The notes under the pieces were generated by a model, which was not told the DNA's origin, did not search any database, and worked only from the letters and a program-made list of their open reading frames with translations. Shown here piece by piece: positions 7,522 through 15,176 of a stretch of 30,784 nt of DNA. This DNA comes from a virus. The stretch lies in IMG/VR virus record IMGVR_UViG_3300033064_000476, positions 1-30,784 of that record, one strand, 5' to 3'. Each line of letters starts with the position of its first letter. The stretch's first letter is position 1. Position numbers and translations under genes: made by a program.

Positions 7522-8028
7522 TTACGAATATTTCTTTAATAATTTATTTAAATTATCTAAATAATCTTTTTTACCTTTTTGCCATGCAGGATATAAAAAC
7601 GGACGCGGCTCTATTCCAGCACCTAATATTTTTGCAAAGATAACGTAAGCAAACTTTTCGTCTATTCCTTTTGATCTACACCAAACCCTAATAGATTCCA
7701 AACCTTCTTTATAAGTGCCTTGTTTTTGACCTTTTAAACTTGCTGCAATATCTTTAAACTCTTCCGGAACTCTTACTTTTGTGCCGGTGCCAAATTCCAT
7801 GTAACCGCCATACAATTCATTAACGGTAATTTTATAAATGCTTTGTTCAACTTTTAAAGTACTAATAGATTGCGCTAATTTACCAAAGTTTTTAGGCGCT
7901 CTTATTTTGGCGTCTTTTTCAATTTGAAATGCAATAGATTGTGTTTCTGCATCTATTTCACGCTCAATATTTTTACCTTGTTTTCGTAACTCTTTTAATA
8001 CTTGATCTATTCCTTTAACTGCTGCCAT
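7522..8028 (-). CDS. HK97 gp10-like neck protein
   Basis: 168 aa from ATG at 8028 (MAAVKGIDQVLKELRKQG). This start is preferred because AGGAG lies 5 nt upstream, the clearest Shine-Dalgarno in the window; the frame is open further upstream but would overlap the previous gene heavily. The segment QIEKDAKIRAPKNFGKLAQS followed by YGGYMEFGTGTKV is diagnostic of the HK97 gp10 family: a helix, then RAP...G.L..S, and Y..Y.E.GT. The family acts in head-tail joining. It overlaps the stop of 8015..8308 by 14 nt. Confidence 0.88.
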   Translation of the reverse strand: MAAVKGIDQVLKELRKQGKNIEREIDAETQSIAFQIEKDAKIRAPKNFGKLAQSISTLKVEQSIYKITVNELYGGYMEFGTGTKVRVPEEFKDIAASLKGQKQGTYKEGLESIRVWCRSKGIDEKFAYVIFAKILGAGIEPRPFLYPAWQKGKKDYLDNLNKLLKKYS

Positions 8029-8308
8029 TTTCTCCTGAAAATTTATAACGTGCGTTTTTTGGATATATTCTATTTTCAAATACTATTGTATCATTACTCA
8101 TAACGTCATAGTGATACCCTTCGGCAAATACAGCAGATTTTAATTCATTTCCTTTATCGTCATAAGCAGGATAAACCAAAGTAATTATTCCACATTCAAC
8201 AACCGCTTCTGTACCGTTAATATAATTATAATCATAATCAATTACCCCTTTTAATTTTAAATCAATTAAAGCGGCTTCTTTGTCGTTATATCTTAGTTTG
8301 TATATCAT
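8015..8308 (-). CDS. Neck-region hypothetical protein
   Basis: 97 aa, unrecognised. The sequence is mixed alpha/beta with a YPAYDDKGNEL turn and a charged C-terminus (KNARYKFSGENGSS). It has no membrane segment or cysteine pair beyond one Cys. It sits between the jelly-roll-like adhesin gene (start overlapped as ATGA at 8305-8308) and the gp10-like gene. Position makes a neck or decoration role likely, but the sequence alone does not show it. Confidence 0.7.
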   Translation of the reverse strand: MIYKLRYNDKEAALIDLKLKGVIDYDYNYINGTEAVVECGIITLVYPAYDDKGNELKSAVFAEGYHYDVMSNDTIVFENRIYPKNARYKFSGENGSS

Positions 8309-9249
8309 AATGTATGATGCATTAAAACGTATTTAATCCTACCAAAAGGAAGCGTAAATGTTGAAGGTATTGTAGTTAAAACTTGAGTTGTATTATCTTC
8401 AAAAACAGTAGTTATTTTAATTGTTCCTATTGGTGGAATAACCGTTGCAACGTCTTGATTTCTTGTTACTGCTGCTGATGTTGTTGGGATATAGGATGTT
8501 AAAGCAGAACTTTGTTCTAATTGAAAACCCGTTACAGATATAGCTTGATTTCCTACTATACCAGTATAATTTCCTATGTCATTAGTAGTTGAAGAGGCTA
8601 TTCTATAATCAATTGAACTAAAGTTTGATGCAACAAAAGAAAAGGAACACCTATACCAGCCATTTGCATAATTTTCCATTTTTGCGTTTATTCCACCATT
8701 ATTAGAGCCAACTAATCCAGTTGATAGATTAAAGTAAACTTTAATAGGTGGTTGCTGAAAACGGTTAAAGTCTTCAAAGTAGCAGAAATCTCTTGAAATT
8801 CTTTTAGCAAAAAAAGATACAAAATAATTTGAGCCAATTATTAAATTGCTTACTCTTGGGTTTTTACTAACTCCGTAAATAGCATTAGAAGTACTATTTT
8901 CTACAATAACATCAGTATTCAAATTTGCAAAAGGGGAAGGTGTTGAGTTTTGTAAAATAGTAACGTTTGTTTTAATCCAATTTGAATTTGATAAATCTTG
9001 AGAGTAATTTATTGTGTTTGTTACTTGTGGCTCCACCAATATACTTGGACATCCTTCGACTTTATAATCAATTCTAGGTGCGTTTAAAGCAACAGTTTCA
9101 ATAAGTACTAACTCATTAACTCTCGTTGCACTTGTGTTCCTTACTACGTCTAAATATCCTGCTCCGCTACTTGGTATGACAGAAAATAGTTTGCTTGCTT
9201 TTACTGCATTTGGTGTAACTATTAAACTTGCTTTATCTAATAAACTCAT
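8305..9249 (-). CDS. Carbohydrate-binding-like virion adhesin
   Basis: 314 aa. The first 60 residues (SLLDKASLIVTPNAVKASKL, SATRVNELVLIETVALN) followed by CPSILVEPQVTN, INYSQDLSNSNW, ANGWYRCSFSF and a final ALTSYIPTTSAAVTRNQD match a pattern common in phage structural proteins with a jelly-roll, carbohydrate-binding domain. In that pattern LEPQ.TN, YS.D..N..W, NGWYR and YIPT...VTR.QD are the landmarks. I infer surface binding, as a head/neck fibre or decoration, because the gene lies inside the neck module rather than with the tail fibres. Starts and stops overlap both neighbours by 4 nt. Confidence 0.7.
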   Translation of the reverse strand: MSLLDKASLIVTPNAVKASKLFSVIPSSGAGYLDVVRNTSATRVNELVLIETVALNAPRIDYKVEGCPSILVEPQVTNTINYSQDLSNSNWIKTNVTILQNSTPSPFANLNTDVIVENSTSNAIYGVSKNPRVSNLIIGSNYFVSFFAKRISRDFCYFEDFNRFQQPPIKVYFNLSTGLVGSNNGGINAKMENYANGWYRCSFSFVASNFSSIDYRIASSTTNDIGNYTGIVGNQAISVTGFQLEQSSALTSYIPTTSAAVTRNQDVATVIPPIGTIKITTVFEDNTTQVLTTIPSTFTLPFGRIKYVLMHHTL

Positions 9250-9461
9250 TCTATTTCGTTTAAAGTGGTTAATAAATCACGCAAACATTGTTCTGCTTCA
9301 AATGTTCCGCCGTCTGCTGAAACCCGTGTCTTAAAAGCGTCTATTATTGGTTGGATAACGTCAGATTGATAAATCAAATTTGCACCTAGATAAATATTTT
9401 TGATTTCGGTAGCCCCTAAGTATATTTTTTGTATTGCTGTGTTTCCTAAGTTTAATGCCAT
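9246..9461 (-). CDS. Small virion protein with YLGA repeats
   Basis: 71 aa. The N-terminal half contains a short repeat, IQKIYLGATEIKNIYLGANL, of the kind seen at the start of many Bacteroidota phage structural proteins (LG...I..IYLG). The C-terminal half is a predicted helix (FEAEQCLRDLLTTLNEIE). It overlaps the adhesin gene 8305..9249 as ATGA, which suggests the two are made together, perhaps with this protein as the attachment subunit. No enzyme motif is present. Confidence 0.68.
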   Translation of the reverse strand: MALNLGNTAIQKIYLGATEIKNIYLGANLIYQSDVIQPIIDAFKTRVSADGGTFEAEQCLRDLLTTLNEIE

Positions 9462-9465
9462 TTTT

Positions 9466-9792
9466 TTAAGTTGTAAAGTAAAGCCTTGTTGCTACTTTTG
9501 TTGTCAGTGCCGCGTACGATGCTGCAGTTAAAACATTAATGTCATTCACGGATATTGAGCTATTTGATTTACCTAGCTTGGTTAAAATCGCGGCAGCGTT
9601 TGCGGTTACGGTTGTATTAGAACTTACCGCGTCTTCTGTATACCCCACTTTTGCGCTGTTCAAATCAATTGCTGATTGCTTTGCGATTAAGTCGTTTGCA
9701 ATCTCAACTAAATTACCTCCGACCCTTGTTGCGGTGTTTGCATTTGCTGCTGTCTCGTCTCTTATTATTTCTGCGTTGCTTTTTATACTCAT
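9466..9792 (-). CDS. Fibre-like structural protein
   Basis: 108 aa. The N-terminal NAEIIRDETAANANTATRVG followed by EIANDL matches the attachment segment of many Bacteroidota tail or head fibres. The rest is Ala/Thr/Ser-rich, with alternating beta-type residues (SSNTTVTANAAAIL), and closes with TRLYFTT. It probably forms a trimeric shaft or an adaptor for the next two proteins (inference). First gene of the adhesin-like module inserted between head-closure and gp10-like genes. Confidence 0.68.
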   Translation of the reverse strand: MSIKSNAEIIRDETAANANTATRVGGNLVEIANDLIAKQSAIDLNSAKVGYTEDAVSSNTTVTANAAAILTKLGKSNSSISVNDINVLTAASYAALTTKVATRLYFTT

Positions 9793-9798
9793 CTTATT

Positions 9799-10179
9799 TT
9801 AATTAAATTTTGCGTCAAAAGTTAAATCAAATATGCTGCTCATTTGAAAAATTACACCGTTACTATTAGCCGTAATATTTATAAATCTAAATAATTCGTC
9901 TTCGTATCTTATATCGTTAACTACGTATTTCCTTGAACGATATACAATACTAATATTGTCAACATCAATGCTTAAATTAGCATTTGCACGTATTTTAAAT
10001 GAATAATTATCCTTTATTAAAGACTTACCAATGTTATTATCTTTAAATGCGCTATTTTGCATAACCTCAGCCCAAAACAAACCAATCAAAACATCGCTTA
10101 CCGTGCTGCCGCCGTAACCGTCAGAAACGTTGGTAGTTTTGTAAATTGCTATTTTGCGGCTGTATTGTCTTGCTATCAT
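9799..10179 (-). CDS. Head closure / head-tail adaptor
   Basis: 126 aa. The pattern SRKIAIYKTTNVSDGYGGST, then LFWAEVMQNS and DNISIVYRSRKYVVNDIRYE, matches the phage head-tail joining family (SPP1 gp16-like, PF05521). In that family the opening is R..I.I....t.d..GG..........WA.v. The product closes the portal channel in the connector. It follows the gp6-like connector with an ATGA overlap, the expected order. Confidence 0.85.
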   Translation of the reverse strand: MIARQYSRKIAIYKTTNVSDGYGGSTVSDVLIGLFWAEVMQNSAFKDNNIGKSLIKDNYSFKIRANANLSIDVDNISIVYRSRKYVVNDIRYEDELFRFINITANSNGVIFQMSSIFDLTFDAKFN

Positions 10180-10622
10180 AAAAACCTTTTATAAACATGC
10201 ATTGCTTCTTTTACGCTTTCAGGAATCAAAGTGCTATTAACTTGCTTTTCGCTTTCATAATACCAAACTTTAATCATTTGCAAACACGCTTGTATTAATT
10301 CGTCAGGAACTAAACCAACTGCATAACCCACATTTAATTCAACAGTTAAAACATCTTCATACAATGTAAACATAGAATAATTAATAAAAGTAGGTGCCGG
10401 ACTTGTAGTTATTGAATTAATAGGAAAGTCATAAACTTTTACTTCCCCTAAACTTGTATAAGTTTTTTGTTGAGCGTAAAAAATATGGTTAGTAATTCTT
10501 TCGGTATATCTGCAAGCCGCATTAATCATAGAAGTTATTTCTACGTCGTCATCGGTTAAATCCAAATCAATACGTAAATAGTTTTTAGCTCTTGCTAAAG
10601 ATATGACTGTTAAATAACTCAT
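10176..10622 (-). CDS. Head-tail connector (gp6-like)
   Basis: 148 aa. It opens VISLARAKNYLRIDLDLTDD with EITSMINAACRYTERIT, the signature of gp6/gp15-like adaptors (PF05135: ...AK.hLRid...DD..i...i.aA...ie..t). It closes with a helix, VPDELIQACLQMIKVWYYES, which also fits the family. The product forms the ring beneath the portal. It follows a 47-aa gene by ATGA overlap and precedes head closure by another. Confidence 0.88.
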   Translation of the reverse strand: MSYLTVISLARAKNYLRIDLDLTDDDVEITSMINAACRYTERITNHIFYAQQKTYTSLGEVKVYDFPINSITTSPAPTFINYSMFTLYEDVLTVELNVGYAVGLVPDELIQACLQMIKVWYYESEKQVNSTLIPESVKEAMHVYKRFL

Positions 10623-10762
10623 TTTTTAGCCGCTTTTATTTCTACAACATACCAATTCATTTTTTTAGCATCTTCTAAACTTAATTCAATAGTATCACCT
10701 ATTGCGTAATTATTTTGCTCGGATAACTTAAAAAATGCTTTTATTACTTTATATTTTTTCAT
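10619..10762 (-). CDS. Small hypothetical protein, 47 aa
   Basis: A short frame from ATG 10762 to TGA 10619, starting MKKYKVIKAFFKLSEQN and containing YAIGDTIELSLEDAKKMNWY. The stop overlaps the connector start as ATGA. A promoter box TATCTTTG lies 14 nt upstream, so it appears to be the first gene of the neck/tail transcription unit. Such small K-rich proteins ahead of the connector gene are frequent in related phages; I do not know a function. Confidence 0.7.
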   Translation of the reverse strand: MKKYKVIKAFFKLSEQNNYAIGDTIELSLEDAKKMNWYVVEIKAAKK

Positions 10763-10776
10763 AACTTATATTTTAT

Positions 10777-10784
10777 CAAAGATA
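10777..10784 (-). promoter_or_regulatory. -7 box of the neck/tail operon promoter
   Basis: The minus strand reads TATCTTTG, an exact TAnnTTTG, immediately after the terminator T-run. The nearest TTG (10800-10802) is 15 nt away, shorter than the usual 17-23, so the -33 box is weak or embedded in the hairpin. Confidence 0.55.
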
Positions 10785-10817
10785 CAAAAAAACCCAATAC
10801 AATTAAGTATTGGGTTT
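10785..10817 (-). terminator. Intrinsic terminator after the major capsid gene
   Basis: An 11-bp perfect stem (10790-10800 with 10807-10817, six-base loop) followed by T on the minus strand, 30 nt beyond the capsid stop. It would cap the abundant capsid message. Confidence 0.85.
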
Positions 10818-10846
10818 AATTCTCCTTTCTTTTAAATTAGATTAAA

Positions 10847-12004
10847 CTAGACAGCCGTAAAATCTCCTTTTATAATTGCCAAAGGCTGCTCAACTGCTAA
10901 ACCTGTTTGGCTTTCAATTCTTGCAGTTATGTTATTTTTAACAAAGTTAGTTCCCTCAACTTCGCTAAATTCTAAAGACAAACCTTGAGTGTTTACCTTG
11001 TTTACTCTTGACCAGTCGCCAACGTAGTACTTATTAGCAGCTAACCAAGTTGCTTTGTAAATAGCAATTCCATTTATTCTGATTAAACCGCCTTCAACAG
11101 TTACAATTCCCGGTAAACCGTATCCAGCACCTGTACTTTTTTCAGTCAATAAGATAGACCAATAATCAGCAGGTGTAATAACAATACCGTTAACCATATA
11201 ATCTTGACCTTCCAATCTAGCTATTTCGTTAATTAACATTTCAACTTTATTCTTTCCAGTAATTACCTGAGTAGAAGCAGTTGCGGCAGCAAATAAAACT
11301 GCATTAAATATAGAGTTTTCAGATTTAAAATAATCACGTCTTAATGCAGCAGGAATGAATGACTGTAAAAACGGCAAGTTGTTTGACATTTTCTTACTGT
11401 ATCTTGTGAATCCAGCTACAAAGTCAGTATTAAGATCTACCATTGTAAAGTCGTAATCTCTTTGCAATTTAGTACCGCCTTCTGTTTGCGCTCCGATAGA
11501 ACCCTCTCCAGCACCTTCGACAGGATAAGTATAAGTACCGCCTGAAATTTCAACACTACCTGCTAAATCAGCTACGTTAAGCATTTGACCCGGAATAAGA
11601 ACAACGTTTAAGTTATAGTCTTTCGGTTGAGCTCCAGTAAGGTTAACTGACAAAGTCATATCACCAACTGCTTTAAATTCTAAAGAGTTACCTTTTCTTA
11701 CATCTTTAATCTTATCAAAGTTTTCAGAAATAGTCTTTGTCATTACTGAATCATAACCATCAGCTTTAATTTCTACGCTTTTAGCTTGCAGCTTTACATC
11801 CAATTTGTCAGCGTGCGCTTGTACTGCATCCAATTTTACTTGTATTGCATCAGTAGCCGCTTTTAATTCTGATTCAAACTGATTCTTGTTTGATGCGCTT
11901 AATTTTAATTCAAATGCATCTAATGCGCTTTTTACCTCTAAAGTCGTTTTAGTTTCTAAACCGCTTTTAATGTTTGCCAATTCGGCTAATAATTTCTCGT
12001 CCAT
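10847..12004 (-). CDS. Major capsid protein (HK97 fold)
   Basis: 385 aa. Residues 1-100 are a charged helical region (many Lys/Glu/Ala heptads, e.g. KLDAVQAHADKLDVKLQAKS) resembling the delta scaffold domain that the protease removes. The capsid body begins near residue 105 with SLEFKAVGDMTLS. Typical HK97 landmarks follow: PVEGAGEGSIGAQTEGGTK, a spine helix region with SKKMSNNLPFLQSFIPAALR, and VNGIVITPADYW plus GLPGIVTVEGG near the A domain. The preceding gene is the prohead protease. A strong terminator follows. The cleavage site is not determined here. Confidence 0.93.
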   Translation of the reverse strand: MDEKLLAELANIKSGLETKTTLEVKSALDAFELKLSASNKNQFESELKAATDAIQVKLDAVQAHADKLDVKLQAKSVEIKADGYDSVMTKTISENFDKIKDVRKGNSLEFKAVGDMTLSVNLTGAQPKDYNLNVVLIPGQMLNVADLAGSVEISGGTYTYPVEGAGEGSIGAQTEGGTKLQRDYDFTMVDLNTDFVAGFTRYSKKMSNNLPFLQSFIPAALRRDYFKSENSIFNAVLFAAATASTQVITGKNKVEMLINEIARLEGQDYMVNGIVITPADYWSILLTEKSTGAGYGLPGIVTVEGGLIRINGIAIYKATWLAANKYYVGDWSRVNKVNTQGLSLEFSEVEGTNFVKNNITARIESQTGLAVEQPLAIIKGDFTAV

Positions 12005-12005
12005 T

Positions 12006-12662
12006 TTATTTAATGTTTAATGAGTTTGTAAATGATTTTAATGTATTTAAATAAAGCGGCTCATTTTCTTGAGTGTCTTTTAACGGCTCATTAGATAGTG
12101 CTTTTAATAATGTTTCAATTTTTCTTAATCTTGTATCTGAGTAATCCAAATTGTATGACTTTTCAATAAGTTCTAATATTCCATAAGTGGATTTAATTCC
12201 TTTTATATTTTGAACCGTTGCTAATTCATTTGCGGCCCAAGATGACAAAAAAGAATATTCACGTAACATATATTCTGTAATAATACTTTTGTTTTTTGGA
12301 TCACGCTGCATTACTTGATAACCAATAGATAACTCAGCATTTAAATCGTTTTCATACATCAACTTAACATCGGTAAACATATCCTTACCTAATTCTTTTT
12401 TCATGTTGAATTGGGTGGTGGTAAGAAGTCCGTAATTATCTTTAGTGTTAATTGACAAAGGTACGCCAATCATCATTGTAGGGTTATGATCTTTTAGCAC
12501 ACGAATACGCTTATATCCTTCTGTTACTGTCTTATCGAATGAACCCATAGCAGAAATATCCCCATCGCTATCTTCATTATTGTAAACATTAGCATAAGCG
12601 GTAATTACTCCCTTATCTTCATCCATGTTTTTAACCTCGTATGATAATTGTTTAAATTCCAT
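12006..12662 (-). CDS. HK97-type prohead protease
   Basis: 218 aa, family S78 (PF04586). It shows GVITAYANVYNNEDSDGDI in the N-terminal strand pair, a catalytic His in LKDHN (H59), a catalytic Ser in AELSIGY (S112), and downstream LREYSFLSSWAANELATV, the ..E.S.V..pAn..A.v segment of the family. It processes the capsid scaffold domain and then itself. It ends 2 nt before the capsid start. Confidence 0.92.
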   Translation of the reverse strand: MEFKQLSYEVKNMDEDKGVITAYANVYNNEDSDGDISAMGSFDKTVTEGYKRIRVLKDHNPTMMIGVPLSINTKDNYGLLTTTQFNMKKELGKDMFTDVKLMYENDLNAELSIGYQVMQRDPKNKSIITEYMLREYSFLSSWAANELATVQNIKGIKSTYGILELIEKSYNLDYSDTRLRKIETLLKALSNEPLKDTQENEPLYLNTLKSFTNSLNIK

Positions 12663-12664
12663 AG

Positions 12665-12841
12665 TTATATTTTTTCTAAAATAAGTTTTTCATGAATCAA
12701 TGACTTTTTATGTAATTTTAATTGAAGCTGTTTTAATTTAATTTCTTTTTCAAGATACAAAATGTTTAAATCTAATATTTTTATTAAATTGATTTGCTCT
12801 TTTTTCCAATTATCAATACTTGTATCATATTCTTTGCTCAT
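12665..12841 (-). CDS. Small coiled-coil protein, 58 aa
   Basis: ATG at 12841, TAA at 12665. The sequence starts MSKEYDTSIDNWKKEQ and is an almost uninterrupted Leu/Ile/Lys helix (LDLNILYLEKEIKLKQLQLK), predicted as a coiled coil. It fills the gap between the gpF-like gene and the protease, with 2-4 nt spacing on each side. A scaffolding or assembly role is possible from position, but no family is recognised. Confidence 0.7.
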   Translation of the reverse strand: MSKEYDTSIDNWKKEQINLIKILDLNILYLEKEIKLKQLQLKLHKKSLIHEKLILEKI

Positions 12842-12845
12842 ATCT

Positions 12846-13613
12846 TTAATTCTTAAATATTAAATTACCTTGTTTATCTCGTTTGGCCGTAAATCCAATT
12901 GTACATCTGCAATTTATAACGTTTCCAGCGCTTGCGTTTGGCGCTCCAGGATATTCAATCTCTTCGCCACCCACAAAAAACGGTTTATTAAATTCCTGAT
13001 CCTGTCCGTTCATATCTAAATGGTCAAAAGGAAATCTTCTTGTTCTGTCATCTTGCGCACTTATCCAAGTTTTTGTTAATGCTAATTCGCTTTGCTCAGC
13101 TGTTTTTATTGCGCTAAAATTACTTGCGCTTGTTGTTTCAGTTCTTGCAATTCTTAACGCTTGCCATTTGTAAAATTGTTGTGATCTACTTACTACATTA
13201 TAAATAGCGTCACGAATATTAACTACAGTACCCATGCCTTGCAATTGCAATTGAACTGCTTTTATCAAATCTTCAATTAACGTGTTTTGAACCGAGATAA
13301 TTTTTACACCACCTTCGTTAGACAAAAATAATAAAATTTCTTTTAACAAAACGTCATTAAATAAAATATTTGCTTTTTTAGTGCGTTGTAAGGTCTTATT
13401 TATTTTATTACCATAGTCTATTCCGATTGTAGAATATATATCATTAAACATAGCGTATATCTTCTTTTGCGTTATGTTTGCCCTAAATAACATAGCGTAA
13501 GTATCAACTGAAGCGTTATTTATTGGAATTTCGCTCAGAATCTTTTTAATGTGATCTTGAGTTATTCTATATGCTTTACGCTCGTATATTTTTTGCTGTT
13601 TAGTCCAGTTCAT
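12846..13613 (-). CDS. Minor head protein, Mu gpF-like
   Basis: 255 aa. The C-terminal half carries the family hallmarks (PF04233): ALRIARTETTSASN, KTWISAQDDRTR, DHLDMNGQ..., then PGAPNASAGNVINCRC near residues 220-237. The N-terminal half is helical. The family is a minor head component involved in head morphogenesis and usually follows the portal gene, as here with a 54-aa gene in between. Its start overlaps that small gene by 14 nt. Confidence 0.88.
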   Translation of the reverse strand: MNWTKQQKIYERKAYRITQDHIKKILSEIPINNASVDTYAMLFRANITQKKIYAMFNDIYSTIGIDYGNKINKTLQRTKKANILFNDVLLKEILLFLSNEGGVKIISVQNTLIEDLIKAVQLQLQGMGTVVNIRDAIYNVVSRSQQFYKWQALRIARTETTSASNFSAIKTAEQSELALTKTWISAQDDRTRRFPFDHLDMNGQDQEFNKPFFVGGEEIEYPGAPNASAGNVINCRCTIGFTAKRDKQGNLIFKN

Positions 13614-13764
13614 ATTCTGTTAAATAATAATCATAACCATTTATAAATCTGCCAACTTCTATTTCTCCAACAAATAACCTAAATCCGTTTTCAAATAAAT
13701 TTATTTCTTCACACCTTATTCTTGTGACTTCTTTTCCTTCGTAAAATACTACTACTGTTTTCAT
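13600..13764 (-). CDS. Small hypothetical protein, 54 aa
   Basis: ATG at 13764 and TAA at 13600. It begins MKTVVVFYEGKEVTRIRCEE and ends GYDYYLTEYELD. Pattern and length suggest a small beta-sheet protein. It lies 2 nt after the portal stop and overlaps the gpF-like gene by 14 nt, so it is part of the head operon. Its acidic C-terminus is the only notable feature; no function recognised. Confidence 0.7.
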   Translation of the reverse strand: MKTVVVFYEGKEVTRIRCEEINLFENGFRLFVGEIEVGRFINGYDYYLTEYELD

Positions 13765-13766
13765 AA

Positions 13767-15152
13767 TTATAAATTTTGATTATTATTTGCAGCATTAAAA
13801 ACCCCTTCGCTTACATCGTCAATTCTAGTCTTACCGCTATTTAACCAGACAACGTCCATGCCGTCATCTTCTAAAGTTTCGTATTTTAATGCGGTTCTAA
13901 ATTCATTTGGCGTAATTGGCGCCATGTTTAGCCATTCAGTCATTAACTTCATATCTGTTTGCATTTCTGGCAACTCGCTTACATCCCATTCAATTACAGC
14001 CGTTTCGTAACCTTTAAAACGTGGAATAAAAGATTTGTTAAGTGTATCGGCCAATAAAACTAAATCAGGTAGTATATTGTTGGTAATAGCTAGTTTTTGT
14101 TCTTGTGTGGTATCGCTTGCACCTATGCCTCCCTTGCTATCATTATTTAAAAGTTCATCATACCATCCTAAAACATTACAAATACTTTTTCTATCCCAAT
14201 TAAGATAATCAAATGGTTTTAATTCATCAGTAGTCAACGACATTCTTTGAAATCCTATCTCTGAACTTGCACCAGCTATACGGCTTAATCTTTCAGGACT
14301 ATTATCCATCTCGACTAATCTCTCTTTTAAACTATCTGCCTGCGGTTGAGTTAATGGCGCGTTCTTACCAAATATAAAACCAAATGCTCCGCTATTTTGC
14401 AACGTTTTAATATTGTTATCAATTGCGCTATTTTGGCTATTAATGTTTCTTAAAGCCGACTTAAGCGGACTCATACCGTATAAATGCTCTCCGCTTTGGT
14501 CAAAGTTTGGATTAGCGTATTTTATATGTATTACATCTTCAGCTTCTAGTTTTATAGTGATGTTACCCTCAATTAATCTGTAATGATCAATTGGACTATC
14601 AATACCCATCATATCGGCCTTGTCTTTTAATACTATTTCAATTAAATGCGCTGGCAAAGCAAATACTTGTACCGGAACGCCTTTGTTTTCGCCCTCTTTT
14701 GGCGCTAAAATATAAAGATAAAAATTACCCGTTATTTTCATGTAAATTTTATACAACGCCCAAATATCTGACCAGCTTTGAGTGCTGTTTGGCACGTCCA
14801 AAGGAAACGGCATCTCATGCTCTTGATAAGCTTCCTTTTCTAACTTTTGTTTAGTAATTGACTGTAAAATAGAAAGATTGCCTTTAGTGGCTAAATTAAA
14901 ACTCTTTAACTTTTGGTATTTATGCTCAGCGCCTTTCATTTTAATCATGTAAGGTACGCTAACTGTTTTGTTTGCCATCTGCGAAATACACGCATAAACA
15001 TCAGGATTACGATTGTAACCATTATCCAAGTAGCTAGGCGCGTTTTGATTGTAATTTGTAAAACCGCCACCTAAAAAGCGATAAAACGCTTCATTAAACT
15101 TATTTTTTCCAGCAAAGAAATCCTTTGCAACCTGAAATATATTTTTAGCCAT
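13767..15152 (-). CDS. Portal protein (HK97 family)
   Basis: 461 aa, PF04860 family. Landmarks in order: NPDVYACISQMANKTVSVPY near residue 50, a wing region with TQSWSDIWALYKIYMKITGN, the FYLYI strand, IHIKYANPNFDQ...YGMSPLKSALRNI, LQNSGAFGFIFG, and a stem/crown region with DYLNWDRKSICNVLGW. The dodecameric ring is the DNA gate and docks the terminase. Order large terminase, portal, head genes is canonical. A TAATTTTAC element ends just before the ATG. Confidence 0.93.
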   Translation of the reverse strand: MAKNIFQVAKDFFAGKNKFNEAFYRFLGGGFTNYNQNAPSYLDNGYNRNPDVYACISQMANKTVSVPYMIKMKGAEHKYQKLKSFNLATKGNLSILQSITKQKLEKEAYQEHEMPFPLDVPNSTQSWSDIWALYKIYMKITGNFYLYILAPKEGENKGVPVQVFALPAHLIEIVLKDKADMMGIDSPIDHYRLIEGNITIKLEAEDVIHIKYANPNFDQSGEHLYGMSPLKSALRNINSQNSAIDNNIKTLQNSGAFGFIFGKNAPLTQPQADSLKERLVEMDNSPERLSRIAGASSEIGFQRMSLTTDELKPFDYLNWDRKSICNVLGWYDELLNNDSKGGIGASDTTQEQKLAITNNILPDLVLLADTLNKSFIPRFKGYETAVIEWDVSELPEMQTDMKLMTEWLNMAPITPNEFRTALKYETLEDDGMDVVWLNSGKTRIDDVSEGVFNAANNNQNL

Positions 15153-15156
15153 GTTG

Positions 15157-15164
15157 TAAAATTA
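15157..15164 (-). promoter_or_regulatory. Possible weak -7 box before the portal gene
   Basis: The minus strand reads TAATTTTA followed by CAACATGGC, the same arrangement as before the tail-tip gene (TATCTTTA then CAACATGGC). It differs from TAnnTTTG in the last base and no TTG is found at -33. Confidence 0.3.
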
Positions 15165-15176
15165 CGTAAATTATAG

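Noticed and set aside
8811-8830. Another TATCTTT box on the minus strand (AAAGATACAAAA on plus)
   Set aside because: It lies inside the adhesin coding region with no hairpin and no start codon nearby, so it looks like chance in AT-rich DNA.
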